DNA from: Palsa-189 sp963803735
GTDB taxonomy: Bacteria; Acidobacteriota; Terriglobia; Acidiferrales; UBA7541
Assembly: GCA_963803735.1 (NCBI GenBank)
Contig: CAWDNV010000022.1
Location: forward strand, 186,001-250,000
DNA length: 64,000 nucleotides
Reading direction: 5' to 3'
Shown here: positions 16,034 to 24,174 of the stretch, piece after piece
Layout: each line of letters begins with the position of its first letter
How positions within the stretch are numbered: the stretch's first letter is position 1
Notes under the pieces: model-generated
The model's input: the letters and a program-made list of their open reading frames with translations, nothing else
Database searches by the model: none
What the model was told of the DNA's origin: nothing
Translations under genes and position numbers: made by a program

Positions 16034-16315
16034 TCAAGAGGTCTTGGGGGTCCCTCGTTCTTCCAACAATAAACGGCGCAACGTCCTCAAGTCTTTCAGA
16101 ATATGGCGACTTGTGGTGATGTGCGACGCAAGCTTGGCTAATTTGTAACTCACGAGTTGCAGCGCCTGCTTTCGGCGCGCCAGCTTGATATCCCTGGTAC
16201 GCTCGATTTCCGCCTCAATTTGCTTGTGGGCTTCTTGTGTTGCCTCAAGGAAGTAATTCACGTACTCCAGAGCACTCTCAATATTGTCAAATGGTGTTTC
16301 CGGCTGGTAGCTCAT
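16034..16315 (-). CDS. Conserved helical hypothetical protein (93 aa)
   Basis: ATG 16315 with GAGGGG upstream. Almost entirely helical and charged, with heptad-like spacing in ALEYVNYFLEATQEAHKQI and LVSYKLAKLASHITTSRHIL, ending RLLLEERG. No known domain. It may form a small coiled-coil or four-helix assembly; function unknown. Monocistronic. Confidence 0.65.
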   Translation of the reverse strand: MSYQPETPFDNIESALEYVNYFLEATQEAHKQIEAEIERTRDIKLARRKQALQLVSYKLAKLASHITTSRHILKDLRTLRRLLLEERGTPKTS

Positions 16316-16687
16316 ACAGCCCCTCTAGATGCATTCGGTCGCCGCTGGTCATGACGGTATCCGGCCAGTTAGCAGCTTAGTCTTGATCTGCATTGGGCTG
16401 GGACAGCTCAATTGCATGCAAGTGAATGATCTCTCCGTTTCTGGTCGCTCACGGGTGCGTCGCATTCCTCAAAGGCAAGGTCGACCAGTCGCCCATCCTG
16501 AATGCACAGCGCTGATTACTTCTGTCATGTTCAACTGCTCGGGCTATTCGCCGATTGCCTCACATGAACCTTCGGCTGCATGTCACGCTCTGGGCACGTC
16601 GCCGCCCGCATACAGTCCATGAGCTCCTTAGCTCCGGAAGCCGATCCGGCTCAACCGCAGTGAAATCACCCTTCCTCGAACGAATGG
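16316..16687. other. Intergenic region, possible gene relic
   Basis: About 370 bases with no complete gene. On the minus strand a frame ending at 16408 reads DGRLVDLAFEECDAP, which looks coding but has no start in frame; it may be the tail of a broken small gene. Confidence 0.3.
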
Positions 16688-17179
16688 TCATGCAGCCATC
16701 GCGTGACTGACGACTTCAGGACAGGGGCCTGCACCCTTCAGGTAAGCTGCCCACAAAGCGCGTTTGGCGGCCTCGGCGGCTGTTGGCAGCTCGTGCAACG
16801 CATCTAAGACGTCAAACGCCCCGTTCTCCAATGCCTCGGCACACTCGACGTCAGAGTTGTTGGCCACAAGAATGAGAACAAAACCTAGATCATAGTAGCT
16901 CGCAATGTCGGCCAGGCGCCGCCACGATCCATCGCTCAAAACGGGCGTCGTAAAGACCACCTGAAACCGACCGGATCTTGCCAGAGTACAACCCGCCGCC
17001 ATACTCCGAGCACGCTCCGAGCTCAGACCCCCTCCTTGGAGGGCAGTGTTTAGCCGCTGCTCAATTGAATCGTCATCACAGACAACCAGAATTCGAGCTT
17101 CGTCAGAGACTTTCGGTACCAGGCTACGGGGGGCACCAATATTGCTGTTCGTTTCTTGGCTGTGCATATGAAGAGGCAT
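16688..17179 (-). CDS. Receiver-like protein lacking the phospho-acceptor Asp
   Basis: 163 residues. After a 25-residue leader the chain follows a receiver fold: ARILVVCDDDSIEQRL (acidic pocket kept), then FQVVFTTPVLSDGSW where LxLSDxxLPDG is expected; the phosphorylated Asp is replaced by Thr. No conserved Thr/Lys pair is clear after it. So it is probably a pseudo-receiver that signals without phosphorylation, or through protein contacts. ATG 17179 with AAAGGCGG upstream. Two palindromes lie between it and the divergent usp gene. Confidence 0.7.
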   Translation of the reverse strand: MPLHMHSQETNSNIGAPRSLVPKVSDEARILVVCDDDSIEQRLNTALQGGGLSSERARSMAAGCTLARSGRFQVVFTTPVLSDGSWRRLADIASYYDLGFVLILVANNSDVECAEALENGAFDVLDALHELPTAAEAAKRALWAAYLKGAGPCPEVVSHAMAA

Positions 17180-17253
17180 AACATACCGCCTTTCTCTTTG
17201 TTTTTGGCAGTCGCTTTCACAAGAACACCATACTGCCTCCTGCCGTCTCGGCC

Positions 17254-17269
17254 CGTGATATCCGTCACA
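17254..17269. promoter_or_regulatory. CRP/FNR-type palindrome (site 3)
   Basis: CGTGATATCCGTCACA, one mismatch from TGTGA-N6-TCACA, 75 bases upstream of the leftward receiver-like gene. Confidence 0.4.
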
Positions 17270-17372
17270 GCCCTCTCATAGATGTGCGTAAACTGATAAT
17301 CCATTGACTCAACCCGTCTGCATTTTCGCCGAACGGTCCGTCGAGCAACCGCCCTGCGCAGTTGCCCTTGAT

Positions 17373-17390
17373 TTGTGATACTCCTCACAA
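17373..17390. promoter_or_regulatory. CRP/FNR-type palindrome (site 4)
   Basis: TTGTGATACTCCTCACAA: perfect 6-base arms around N6, about 113 bases before the usp gene at 17503 and 194 before the divergent receiver-like gene. The strongest of the set. Confidence 0.55.
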
Positions 17391-17502
17391 TCGGCTGCTA
17401 TAACCGTCACCGCTTTCCCAAGAATATCGGTCGAAAGTAGGGGCGATGAAAGCCCGAACCTAATCTGCGACGCGAGAAAAGGCGTCGAGAAGGTCGACCG
17501 TC

Positions 17503-18492
17503 ATGTTCGACACACGAATCCACGTACAGCTTAGAAGTATTCTGTTTCCAACAGATTTTTCATCGGCTGCGAATGCGGCCCTGCCCTATGCCGCTGAAAT
17601 CGCCCAGCGATATGGGGCGAAGTTATACACGTTGCACGTCGTGCCTTCGGATACTTACGTTATTACCGCCCCCGAAACACGGCCGATTTTGGCTAAGAGG
17701 GCATTGAGAGAAGCTAAACAAAAGGTGCATGAACTGCTTTCCCACCTGGAGGGAGTCGAGACAGACGTCTTGGTCCGATCTGGAGATATCTGGACCGCCG
17801 TGGAGGACGTAATCGAAAAGTTTAAGATTGATTTAGTCGTACTTGGAACGCACGGCCGCACCGGCTGGGGAAAAGTCTTTCTCGGCTCTGTAGCCGAAAC
17901 CATTTTTCGCAAAGCGCCATGTCCGGTAATCACCGTTGGCCCACATTGTTCAGCAGATCCGAAGCGCAGCGTGGAGTTCCACCAGATCGTATTCGCGACT
18001 AATTTCAGTCCAGAGTCGCTCGTTGCAGCACCCTATGCCGTTTCTCTTGCTCAGGAAAACCAGGCAAAGCTCACGCTATTGCATGTCGTTGAAGACCCGA
18101 AAAGCGGACTGGGTAACCCCGATCAGTTAGTGCCTCCTGAACTTCCGATGCTTTGCCGGGTCGTTCCTAAGGAAGCAAGGCTATGGTGCGAGCCAGAGTT
18201 TCTGGTCGAAGAAGGGATCGCTGCCAACAAGATCCTAGAGACTGCGGCCGAGAAAAATGCTGACCTTATCGTTCTTGGCGTGCATCCCCCTTGTAGGCCG
18301 CTGCAGACCGAGACACGCTTGCCCATGACCACGGCTCACAAGGTCGTTTCGCAAGCACCATGTCCGGTCTTAACGGTGAGGGGCTATGGCGATCTAACGC
18401 GTCAGCGCAGAACGGTGGGCGAGGAGCATTCAGTCGAGAATGTCGCTGCCAAGTTGGCATTTGCTCGTTCCGGCGATGCAATGCTCGGATGA
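17503..18492 (+). CDS. Tandem-domain universal stress protein (UspA family) 2
   Basis: 329 residues with two Usp domains and a 35-residue tail. Domain 1 begins LRSILFPTDFSSAANAALPY and has the nucleotide motif GTHGRTGWGKVFLGSVAE, then CPVITVGP. Domain 2 begins IVFATNFSPESLVAAPYAVS and ends CPVLTVRGYG; its loop (LGVHPPCRPLQTETRLP) lacks the glycine motif. It closely parallels the protein at 13984, so they are paralogues. ATG 17503 has AAGGTC upstream. Expected to act in general stress survival, with ATP binding by domain 1 only. Confidence 0.92.
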   Translation: MFDTRIHVQLRSILFPTDFSSAANAALPYAAEIAQRYGAKLYTLHVVPSDTYVITAPETRPILAKRALREAKQKVHELLSHLEGVETDVLVRSGDIWTAVEDVIEKFKIDLVVLGTHGRTGWGKVFLGSVAETIFRKAPCPVITVGPHCSADPKRSVEFHQIVFATNFSPESLVAAPYAVSLAQENQAKLTLLHVVEDPKSGLGNPDQLVPPELPMLCRVVPKEARLWCEPEFLVEEGIAANKILETAAEKNADLIVLGVHPPCRPLQTETRLPMTTAHKVVSQAPCPVLTVRGYGDLTRQRRTVGEEHSVENVAAKLAFARSGDAMLG

Positions 18493-18741
18493 CCAGTCCA
18501 TTCGAGACGACGCTCTGAGCGCAAGAAAAGGGGTGAGGAAAGGACACTCGACTCGCCTGGGCTAACCTCTTGTGCAATCTCCCTAATTGACGCGAGTGTT
18601 GGCCAAACGATCCTCGATGCAGCACGAGGAAACCGCTTGGCGAACTTCGGCAACATTAAGAGCGTAATGAGCCAGCAGGCTTCACCGCGAGGCGTATGGC
18701 ATGTGCGCCTGGGATCATCGTGATACATGCCACCCAGCCAG

Positions 18742-18755
18742 GTGACGGTTGTCAC
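18742..18755. promoter_or_regulatory. CRP/FNR-type palindrome (site 5)
   Basis: GTGACGGTTGTCAC (GTGA-N6-TCAC), about 53 bases before the start chosen for the gene at 18809, the first of a three-gene operon with a cytochrome c. The 315 bases between the usp gene and this operon hold nothing else I can name. Confidence 0.4.
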
Positions 18756-18808
18756 GGAAAGACTCTCTCTCAGTGGCACATGTTGTTGCTGTGCATGAGG
18801 GTTTTGAA

Positions 18809-19507
18809 ATGCTCAAGGACGAACGAGATGCGCTGGGGGTCCTCAAGTCCGAACTTGAGTACCTCAGAAGCGGAGGTTATTCCAAGCAGGAATCATGGGC
18901 ACCACGCTTTATTTTTGAGGATTCTCCTACATGCCTGAATTTCGGTCACAGAGACAACCCCAGTTCCTGCAGTGACTGCGTCTTGATGGACTTCGTGCCG
19001 CCCCAGGATCGTTCCCAGAGATTCCCCTGCCGTCATATTCCGCTGGATGCTATGGGGCAAACGCTGGACACGCTTTATCGTCACTGCGATCAAGCAGAGG
19101 TTGAAAAGGTAGTCTGCAATTGGCTGGAAGTAACGATTCAGCGTTTGGAGCAAGAGCGTGCAAGTCATCGTGAGCAAGAGGAACGCACGCCTCTCGGTAG
19201 TCAAGAAAGCAGAGGCATCTCTCTGTATGAGAAGTTTCATCCCAAGTGTGCAAATCCTGCGTGTCCAGCTGCGTTTCATTGGCTCGCGGGAGGGAAGTTC
19301 TTTCGATTCCGACCTGAAGAGACCTCCTCCAAGGAGGCTCAGCCAAAAGGAGATTCTCCGACAGAGCACCACGGCGTAAAGCATTATTGGCTCTGCGAGC
19401 GTTGCTCTCATCTGTTCACACTCGTGTACGAGCAAGAGCAAGGAGTAGTTCTGAAACCGCGATCGTTGGGACTACCCCGCGCCAGAGCATCGGGAGGGGG
19501 CGAATGA
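18809..19507 (+). CDS. Cys-rich conserved hypothetical protein
   Basis: 232 residues. ATG 18809 has GAGGG upstream; a TTG at 18749 is possible but weaker. Features are several Cys clusters: CLNFGHRDNPSSCSDC (residues about 37-52), CRHIPL, CANPAC near 150 and CERC near 200, which look like two zinc or metal sites. LIFEDSPTC-type openings recur in acidobacterial homologues I recall, of unknown function. Its stop overlaps the cytochrome gene start (ATGA), so the two are translationally coupled. Confidence 0.7.
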   Translation: MLKDERDALGVLKSELEYLRSGGYSKQESWAPRFIFEDSPTCLNFGHRDNPSSCSDCVLMDFVPPQDRSQRFPCRHIPLDAMGQTLDTLYRHCDQAEVEKVVCNWLEVTIQRLEQERASHREQEERTPLGSQESRGISLYEKFHPKCANPACPAAFHWLAGGKFFRFRPEETSSKEAQPKGDSPTEHHGVKHYWLCERCSHLFTLVYEQEQGVVLKPRSLGLPRARASGGGE

Positions 19508-19938
19508 GAATGTATTTGAAAATGATTTCCCTTCCAGTCCTTCTACTGGCGCTTGCAATGTGTGCTCAAGTGCCTCCTAAGACGCGAGAGCAACTTGAAA
19601 CACTAATTTACTCGGTGAAGGGACCAGACTTATTTCGCGTTCATTGTGCTGCTTGCCACGGAGAAGATGGCAGGGGCCGCGGACCGCTAGCATCAGTTTT
19701 GAAGACTAAAGTGCCTGATTTGACAGTGCTAGCGAGTGGCGACTTTCCGACTGCTCTTGTGCGCAAAATCATTGTCGGCGAAGACGTTTTGATTTCGCAC
19801 GGTTCTAGAGAGATGCCGATCTGGGGGCCGATCTTTCACCAGATCGAGTCGGATCAGGATTGGGGAAATGTGAGACTGGAGAACTTGGTGAAGTATTTGC
19901 AATCCATTCAGCAGAAGTCGGATGCGCATCGAGATTGA
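19504..19938 (+). CDS. Exported c-type cytochrome
   Basis: 144 residues. Signal segment SLPVLLLALAMCAQ, then the haem-attachment motif CAACH followed by GEDGRGRGPLAS, and the likely axial Met in REMPIWGPIF; this is a class I monohaem cytochrome c. It probably shuttles electrons in the periplasm. The start ATG 19504 overlaps the previous stop and follows GGAGGGGG. The next gene overlaps by three bases, giving a tight three-gene operon. Confidence 0.9.
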   Translation: MRMYLKMISLPVLLLALAMCAQVPPKTREQLETLIYSVKGPDLFRVHCAACHGEDGRGRGPLASVLKTKVPDLTVLASGDFPTALVRKIIVGEDVLISHGSREMPIWGPIFHQIESDQDWGNVRLENLVKYLQSIQQKSDAHRD

Positions 19939-20177
19939 TGACCATTATGACGAACAAGAATGGACGCGCACTTCGCACGATCGTGTGGCTTAGCAGATCG
20001 ATAGGATGGATACTGGTTGCCATTGCAATTGTCAATTCTCTCCAAATTGTAGTCGCCGGTCTTTCCGGCAGCTTGAGGCTGATTTCGTCTGTCGCACTGG
20101 GAGTGCTTGGGGTCGCCTGGATTGTCGGTCTGGAGTTGTTTCTCAGGTTTTTCGATAAGTTCTTGTCGCGCAACTGA
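19938..20177 (+). CDS. Small two-TM membrane protein
   Basis: 79 residues from ATG 19938, which overlaps the cytochrome stop (TGATG); a second ATG at 19947 is possible. Two hydrophobic helices: IGWILVAIAIVNSLQIVVAG and SSVALGVLGVAWIVGLELFL, with a basic end (FLSRN). Position in the operon suggests a partner of the cytochrome, perhaps a membrane anchor; that is inference. Its 3' end overlaps the ligase remnant on the other strand. Confidence 0.6.
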   Translation: MTIMTNKNGRALRTIVWLSRSIGWILVAIAIVNSLQIVVAGLSGSLRLISSVALGVLGVAWIVGLELFLRFFDKFLSRN

Positions 20178-20340
20178 ACGGCTGGCACGTAATCAGTCGG
20201 CAGACTCCCTTTTCGACGTAAGCCAGGCAGCGCCAGCCATCCATTTTGAGTTCATAGACAAACTCAGCATGGTCAAACGGAGCTTGTAGAGAGCTAGTGC
20301 CCATCGCGCCAGTGGTCAAGAAAAACGCCGGCTTATCCAC
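20143..20340 (-). pseudogene. N-terminal fragment of an ATP-dependent DNA ligase
   Basis: The frame contains APFDHAEFVYELKMDGWRCL and CRLI, matching the nucleotidyl-transfer motif I region of LigD-type ATP ligases, with the adenylated Lys in the LKMDG motif. It stops after about 65 codons, whereas a ligase domain needs around 200 or more, so this is a fragment. The GTG at 20340 and an ATG at 20304 could start it. Some short stand-alone KxDG proteins exist in this phylum, so a small functional protein cannot be excluded. Confidence 0.5.
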
Positions 20341-20360
20341 AATGCTAACAGATTTCCACA
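20333..20360. repeat. Paired TTATCCACA/ATTTCCACA motifs
   Basis: A perfect DnaA box (TTATCCACA, 20333) and ATTTCCACA (20352), 19 bases apart start to start, matching the pair at 9399. Confidence 0.45.
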
Positions 20361-20420
20361 GGGCACAGAAGGTGGTCGATTACTTGTGGAGTGTGTCTAC
20401 TGAGGGCGACGGGGTTACGT

Positions 20421-20811
20421 TCAAATTGCCGCTTTCACCTTGCCGAGTTCTTGTTCCATTTCCTTGAAAATACGCGTGACCTCAGCCTTCCCGGAACCCC
20501 AGGACACTGCTTTCCCCGCCAGCTCTCTCGATTTCTACCGAAACAAGGAAGTGATCTTGGCCGCTAGGCTCCACGCGAAGCGAAATGCTATAGCCCCAAG
20601 AGAAAGCCGTCACGCCCACATGGAAATTGATGATTCCGAGATCAGGCTCACGCGACTCGATTTTGTAATGCCTGGCAACGGTAAGTTCCGCAGCATGGTA
20701 GGCCGCTGTCGGAGGGGCAGCGAATATCCGGGGAGACCAATCAGGTTTCTCTTGCGCGGATGCGGTAACAGAGAGCAGGGCAATGAGGGCCGCAAACGTG
20801 ACGCTTCTCAT
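20421..20811 (-). pseudogene. Exported hypothetical protein, frameshift in a G run
   Basis: ATG 20811 with AGGAGA upstream encodes a signal peptide (SVTFAALIALLSVTASAQ) and a soluble domain (LGIINFHVGVTAFSWGYSI). The frame stops at 20482, but removing one G from GGCGGGGAAA brings in a longer C-terminus with TRIFKEMEQELGKVKAAI, ending at 20421. That helix looks like the natural end. The lesion is a single base in a homopolymer, so a sequencing error is possible. Confidence 0.55.
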
Positions 20812-21025
20812 CGACACATCTCCTGATTGCGCGGGATGGCGCGGAGTGTAGCATGCGATACCGAATGAACTGTAGCGCAAACCAATCCGGCTACGAATCG
20901 CGAAGCTAATTTAGGTGATTGTCCCCATAAAATAGTGTTTCTCCCCGTGTTATAGTGCATCCCTGCCCTGAAATCCCTTTCCTGGAAGAGTGCGGGACAT
21001 AGGCCCTTCGCTGATTGGAGGCTCA

Positions 21026-21205
21026 ATGGACCGTAACACGCTGCATTACCATATTCGCTGGTCAAGCGCCTCACTCTACTGGCAACGATTCAAGACAAAC
21101 GCCGAAGCTGACGTGAGGGCTATACGACTGACGCGCCCAGGCGAAACCTACACCATCGAGGAACTTGATGCCGATTGCCCGCGATGTCTGGAGATCGTGA
21201 ACTGA
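21026..21205 (+). CDS. Small conserved protein, paralogue of 8818-9048
   Basis: 59 residues from ATG 21026 with GGAGG five bases upstream. It shares MDRxTLHYHIRWS, the central RPGETYTIEE and a CPRC near the end with the gene at 8818. The CxxC may bind metal. Function unknown; two copies in 12 kb suggest a family that is useful or mobile. Confidence 0.7.
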   Translation: MDRNTLHYHIRWSSASLYWQRFKTNAEADVRAIRLTRPGETYTIEELDADCPRCLEIVN

Positions 21206-21289
21206 ATCCGCTTAGTGCGGACGCCGGGAGATGTTTGACCGATTCCACGAACGCGTCGGTGTACAACAGACATCGCCAGAATCCGCGTC

Positions 21290-21493
21290 ATGAGCGATGA
21301 ACGGCTTTCCTTAGCGGAACTAAAAGAACGTGGGAAGGCTCTCGGCTACACAAGGATTCTACGTCGGCCAGAAATTGCGCCAATTGTGCCCTTGGCCACT
21401 TGGACCGGCTTCTCAACGGAATCCGGCATTCCATTCCGTCACGTTAAACTGCGGAGTGTCAAACGGCTTCATGGAAGATTGGAATGTAAATAA
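21290..21493 (+). CDS. Possible small protein, doubtful
   Basis: From ATG 21290 the frame reads SLAELKERGKALGY at the start, which looks genuine, but the remainder is unremarkable and the next frame also stays open, so a frameshift may be hidden here. No ribosome site of note. Confidence 0.2.
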   Translation: MSDERLSLAELKERGKALGYTRILRRPEIAPIVPLATWTGFSTESGIPFRHVKLRSVKRLHGRLECK

Positions 21494-21591
21494 AAACGCG
21501 AAGTGTTCGTAATGGCACAGATCTCCGTCTCCACGACGTTAGAATCGCATTGGAGGCGGGATGGTTAAGGATAAAAGGACAATCGGGGTAG

Positions 21592-21726
21592 ATGCATCGG
21601 AAGAAGAACGCATTTGAAGCCGGTATCGTGTTCGGACGAATGGTGGAAAATAGGCGACGCCACCCGCTGTGGTCAGAGGACGAATGGCGTCAAGCCTTAA
21701 TCAAGGCGGTCGGGAAGAAAGCATAA
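21592..21726 (+). CDS. Possible 44-residue protein
   Basis: ATG 21592 to TAA 21724-21726. Charged, with FGRMVENRRRHPLWSEDEWR and a basic end (KAVGKKA). No family recognised; ribosome site weak (GGGG). Confidence 0.3.
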   Translation: MHRKKNAFEAGIVFGRMVENRRRHPLWSEDEWRQALIKAVGKKA

Positions 21727-21795
21727 TCCAAAGCTCGGGAGAGTGCGGGCGTTAGCCAGAATGGACACCAGAACCACGATGGCTGACCGCCGTAA

Positions 21796-22176
21796 TTAGT
21801 TCCGGCAGAAGAAGGTCTCGCGTCGAAGTAGTGCCTCAATGCCGCTGATAATTTGACGACAGTCGTATTTTGAAACCGTGCCCTGGATTCCACAGCCTTG
21901 TGCCATGGAAACCAGAGCAGGCGGGATGTCAGTTGTACTGAGGAGAATTGGGAGATCAGGCAGGAGCTTCCTGATTGCGCGTGCCGCTTGGAGTCCGTCC
22001 ATTACGGGCATGAAAAGGTCCAGGATCAGGATGTCTGGGGCTCGTTGTTGAATTTTCGTTACTGCATCACGGCCGTTGAGCGCTTCCGTACACACCCACC
22101 CAGCGTGTTCTTCAATTAGTTCATGCAGCCCAGATCGTACAAGCTCACTGTCATCGGCAATTAGGACACGAGTCAT
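21796..22176 (-). CDS. Single-domain response regulator
   Basis: 126 residues, one NarL-type receiver: acidic pair D8-D9 (LIADDSE), phospho-acceptor D53 (LILDLFMPVMDG), T81 and K103 (VSKYD). There is no DNA-binding domain. It starts at ATG 22176 and is monocistronic, with no partner kinase adjacent. It probably relays phosphate to, or inhibits, another protein. Confidence 0.9.
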   Translation of the reverse strand: MTRVLIADDSELVRSGLHELIEEHAGWVCTEALNGRDAVTKIQQRAPDILILDLFMPVMDGLQAARAIRKLLPDLPILLSTTDIPPALVSMAQGCGIQGTVSKYDCRQIISGIEALLRRETFFCRN

Positions 22177-22624
22177 AGAAGCTTAGATAGAAGATTCTCA
22201 TCGTTCACGGGCTGCAGTCGATCAGGCTAACAGGTCAAAGGCCCTGTTAAATACCCTTATTTGCCCACGTGATTGCCCTACTGTGTCGCGTTCTTCCGTC
22301 AAGGTAAACAGGTGTCCTGAATCGGACACTTTTTGTCAAGGTCGTTTACCGCTCAGAAGATATCAAGACTGTACGATATCGAACATAAGAATGTCCGGTC
22401 TGGCACACTGTGATTTGTGCAATTGCTCTGCCACGCTACGGCTCTACTCGAAAGAATGCACTTACGCTTTAGTCTTGAGAGATTTATGATCAAATTCTTG
22501 CACCTTCGCGATAGGCTTGTGCCACAGTTGTCTGCGCCTACCCTTTACTGAAACCACCTTCCGAGAACGCCGTTTATCAATAGCGAGGCGACGAAAAAAG
22601 CGAAGCGCTTGGTAGCATCGGCGA

Positions 22625-22655
22625 GGTAAACGCCCGAACGGCCCAATAGATTCAA
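22625..22655. repeat. Short interspersed repeat, copy B
   Basis: GGTAAACGCCCGAAC, then GGCCC and ATAGATTCAA; matches 444-473 apart from small indels. Confidence 0.5.
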
Positions 22656-22732
22656 CTCAATTCACCAGCGATGAAGTCGATCTCGAAGGAGGCGTCCCGC
22701 TTGTATGTCTAATAGATATGCTGAAAAAAGGC

Positions 22733-22748
22733 TGTGACCTGCATCACA
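22733..22748. promoter_or_regulatory. CRP/FNR-type palindrome (site 6)
   Basis: TGTGACCTGCATCACA, perfect TGTGA-N6-TCACA, 56 bases before the GTG start at 22804. Confidence 0.5.
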
Positions 22749-22803
22749 TCAACCTGACTCTCCTTTAGGTATCTTCATCCGATTAAATCTGAGTATTGAC
22801 GCC

Positions 22804-23052
22804 GTGCGTGAAAGTACAAACAACATCGTCCGGTTCCGATTAGGTGGACGAGACCATAGCCTGTACGACGCCCAATGTGCGGGATGCGAGCGCATTGACG
22901 GTGCCAGCCGCTGGCCGCGACCACATCGAGGCTTCGGGAGTTCAAGCTGTTTAGGATTAGTTCACGCGGAGAAATTCGTAAACGCTGGCAGTCGAGCGGT
23001 TGACACCGTTATCTGGTGTGACGTTTGCGGTACGAACCCACAGACCACATGA
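22804..23052 (+). CDS. Hypothetical protein with CxxC pairs (82 aa)
   Basis: GTG 22804. It contains AQCAGCERIDG in the middle and IWCDVCGTNP near the end: two CxxC pairs that could form one zinc site. No ribosome site is obvious, but the ATGA overlap with the next gene (23049) and the upstream palindrome support it. Function unknown. Confidence 0.45.
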   Translation: MRESTNNIVRFRLGGRDHSLYDAQCAGCERIDGASRWPRPHRGFGSSSCLGLVHAEKFVNAGSRAVDTVIWCDVCGTNPQTT

Positions 23053-23234
23053 GTGACCCAATCATAGTCCGCGAGTGGAACGCCCACGATTTCCATCGTC
23101 GCGTCCTGGAATATGAGAAGCAGGGTTATGTCGCTCGAAGAGATACGTATCGGATCACGGCAGAGACAAATCCAGAAACTGGCGAAGTCATTCACTTGTA
23201 CGTGATCGAAATGCTCGCGCCCGCCAGTTCCTAG
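23049..23234 (+). CDS. Small conserved protein (61 aa)
   Basis: ATG 23049 overlaps the previous stop (ATGA). The sequence SDPIIVREWNAHDFHRRVLE, then QGYVARRDTYRITAE and NPETGEVIHLYVIEM matches a small acidobacterial family I recall without an assigned role. Soluble, mixed alpha/beta. Coupled to the CxxC gene upstream. Confidence 0.65.
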   Translation: MSDPIIVREWNAHDFHRRVLEYEKQGYVARRDTYRITAETNPETGEVIHLYVIEMLAPASS

Positions 23235-23313
23235 CGGGAAGCTCGCGCCGCTCGTGGAATCGATCACCCCGGATTGTCGGGCCGTGAGGGTTGTGCTACG
23301 TTTTTCCGTAGTT

Positions 23314-23856
23314 ATGCTGCCGCCGTTCGACATCTTTAGAGTTGAAGCTCATTGCGAGGTCGTCTGGGTAAAGTCGGCGGCGGACTGGAAATCCGCTGGG
23401 CTCGCCGTGAAGGCTTTAATTAAATCTTCGCCGAGCGAGTACCTCATCCACAGTCATTCCACGCACCACGGTTTAATTGTCAAACCGTTGCCAGCGAAGA
23501 AAGAGAAGGCCAAGCCTGTTATCTTTCAGATTGCGTACGATGGGCGATTGATTGCGAGTAGGGCTGAACTGCTAAAAGCTAATGGTTTCGCTGTTGTCTC
23601 TGTGCTTGGTAACGGGGCCGCTAAGTTTGCATTGGCAAAGCCCCAGGATCAGGTTTATGCCCTGTTCATCGTCGGCCACGGGGCGACTCTGAAGGTGCGA
23701 AAGGAAATGGCCGATTGGCTCAAGGAGAAATATCCCAAGGTCGAGATACTCGCCCTGAATCCACCATATGAGCAACGATTGGCACCTGCCGATTACAACG
23801 TGGTGCTGAATGGCCCGGAGGAATGGCTGTTTGTTGTGGAAGCATCCACGGCGTAG
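23314..23856 (+). CDS. Hypothetical protein with a receiver-like C-terminal domain
   Basis: 180 residues from ATG 23314 (a GTG at 23254 is also in frame). The N-terminal third is unassigned. The C-terminal part has alternating strands and helices (VIFQIAYDGRLIASRAELL, YALFIVGHGATLKVRKEM, KVEILALNPP) in the order of a response-regulator receiver, but the acidic pocket and the phospho-acceptor Asp are absent (the latter position reads FIVGHGA). I infer a degenerate receiver; fold prediction would settle it. Confidence 0.5.
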   Translation: MLPPFDIFRVEAHCEVVWVKSAADWKSAGLAVKALIKSSPSEYLIHSHSTHHGLIVKPLPAKKEKAKPVIFQIAYDGRLIASRAELLKANGFAVVSVLGNGAAKFALAKPQDQVYALFIVGHGATLKVRKEMADWLKEKYPKVEILALNPPYEQRLAPADYNVVLNGPEEWLFVVEASTA

Positions 23857-24079
23857 GTTTGCTTGAGCCCCGAGACTGTGTGTAGGAGAGAGAGCACTGT
23901 ACCCGGTGCAGCAGACCAGTCGTAGTACATTACCGAGGCAGCAAAACGTCTCCGTCTACTAAAACAATCTTGTGTCCATGGTGCGGCCACAACTGTTGGC
24001 CTCGGCTTCACCCCATTCACTTGGCTTGGGCGGGCTAACTAGATAGGTTAAGCATCACAGCCTACACTAAAGATTACAC

Positions 24080-24108
24080 TTGACATTACAGGTTAATTAA
24101 CCTAGTTT
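24080..24108 (+). promoter_or_regulatory. Promoter with a palindromic operator in the spacer
   Basis: TTGACA (24080-24085), 17 bases, then TAGTTT (24103-24108) fit a sigma-70 promoter for the DUF2934 gene. The spacer contains the perfect palindrome AGGTTAATTAACCT. The half-site GGTTAA recurs nearby at about 24045 and 24109, and inverted near 24140, suggesting a cluster of binding sites for one regulator. Confidence 0.5.
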
Positions 24109-24174
24109 GGTTAAGTATTTGATGGCGTTCCTGGGTAATCTTAACCGCAGTGGGTACAAGTAAGGAGGTTGCCA

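Larger units (their letters stand above)
22177..22803. other. Intergenic region (about 625 bases)
   Basis: No credible coding frame. It contains the short repeat copy B (22625-22655) and a perfect TGTGA-N6-TCACA palindrome (22733-22748) ahead of the next operon. Confidence 0.5.
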
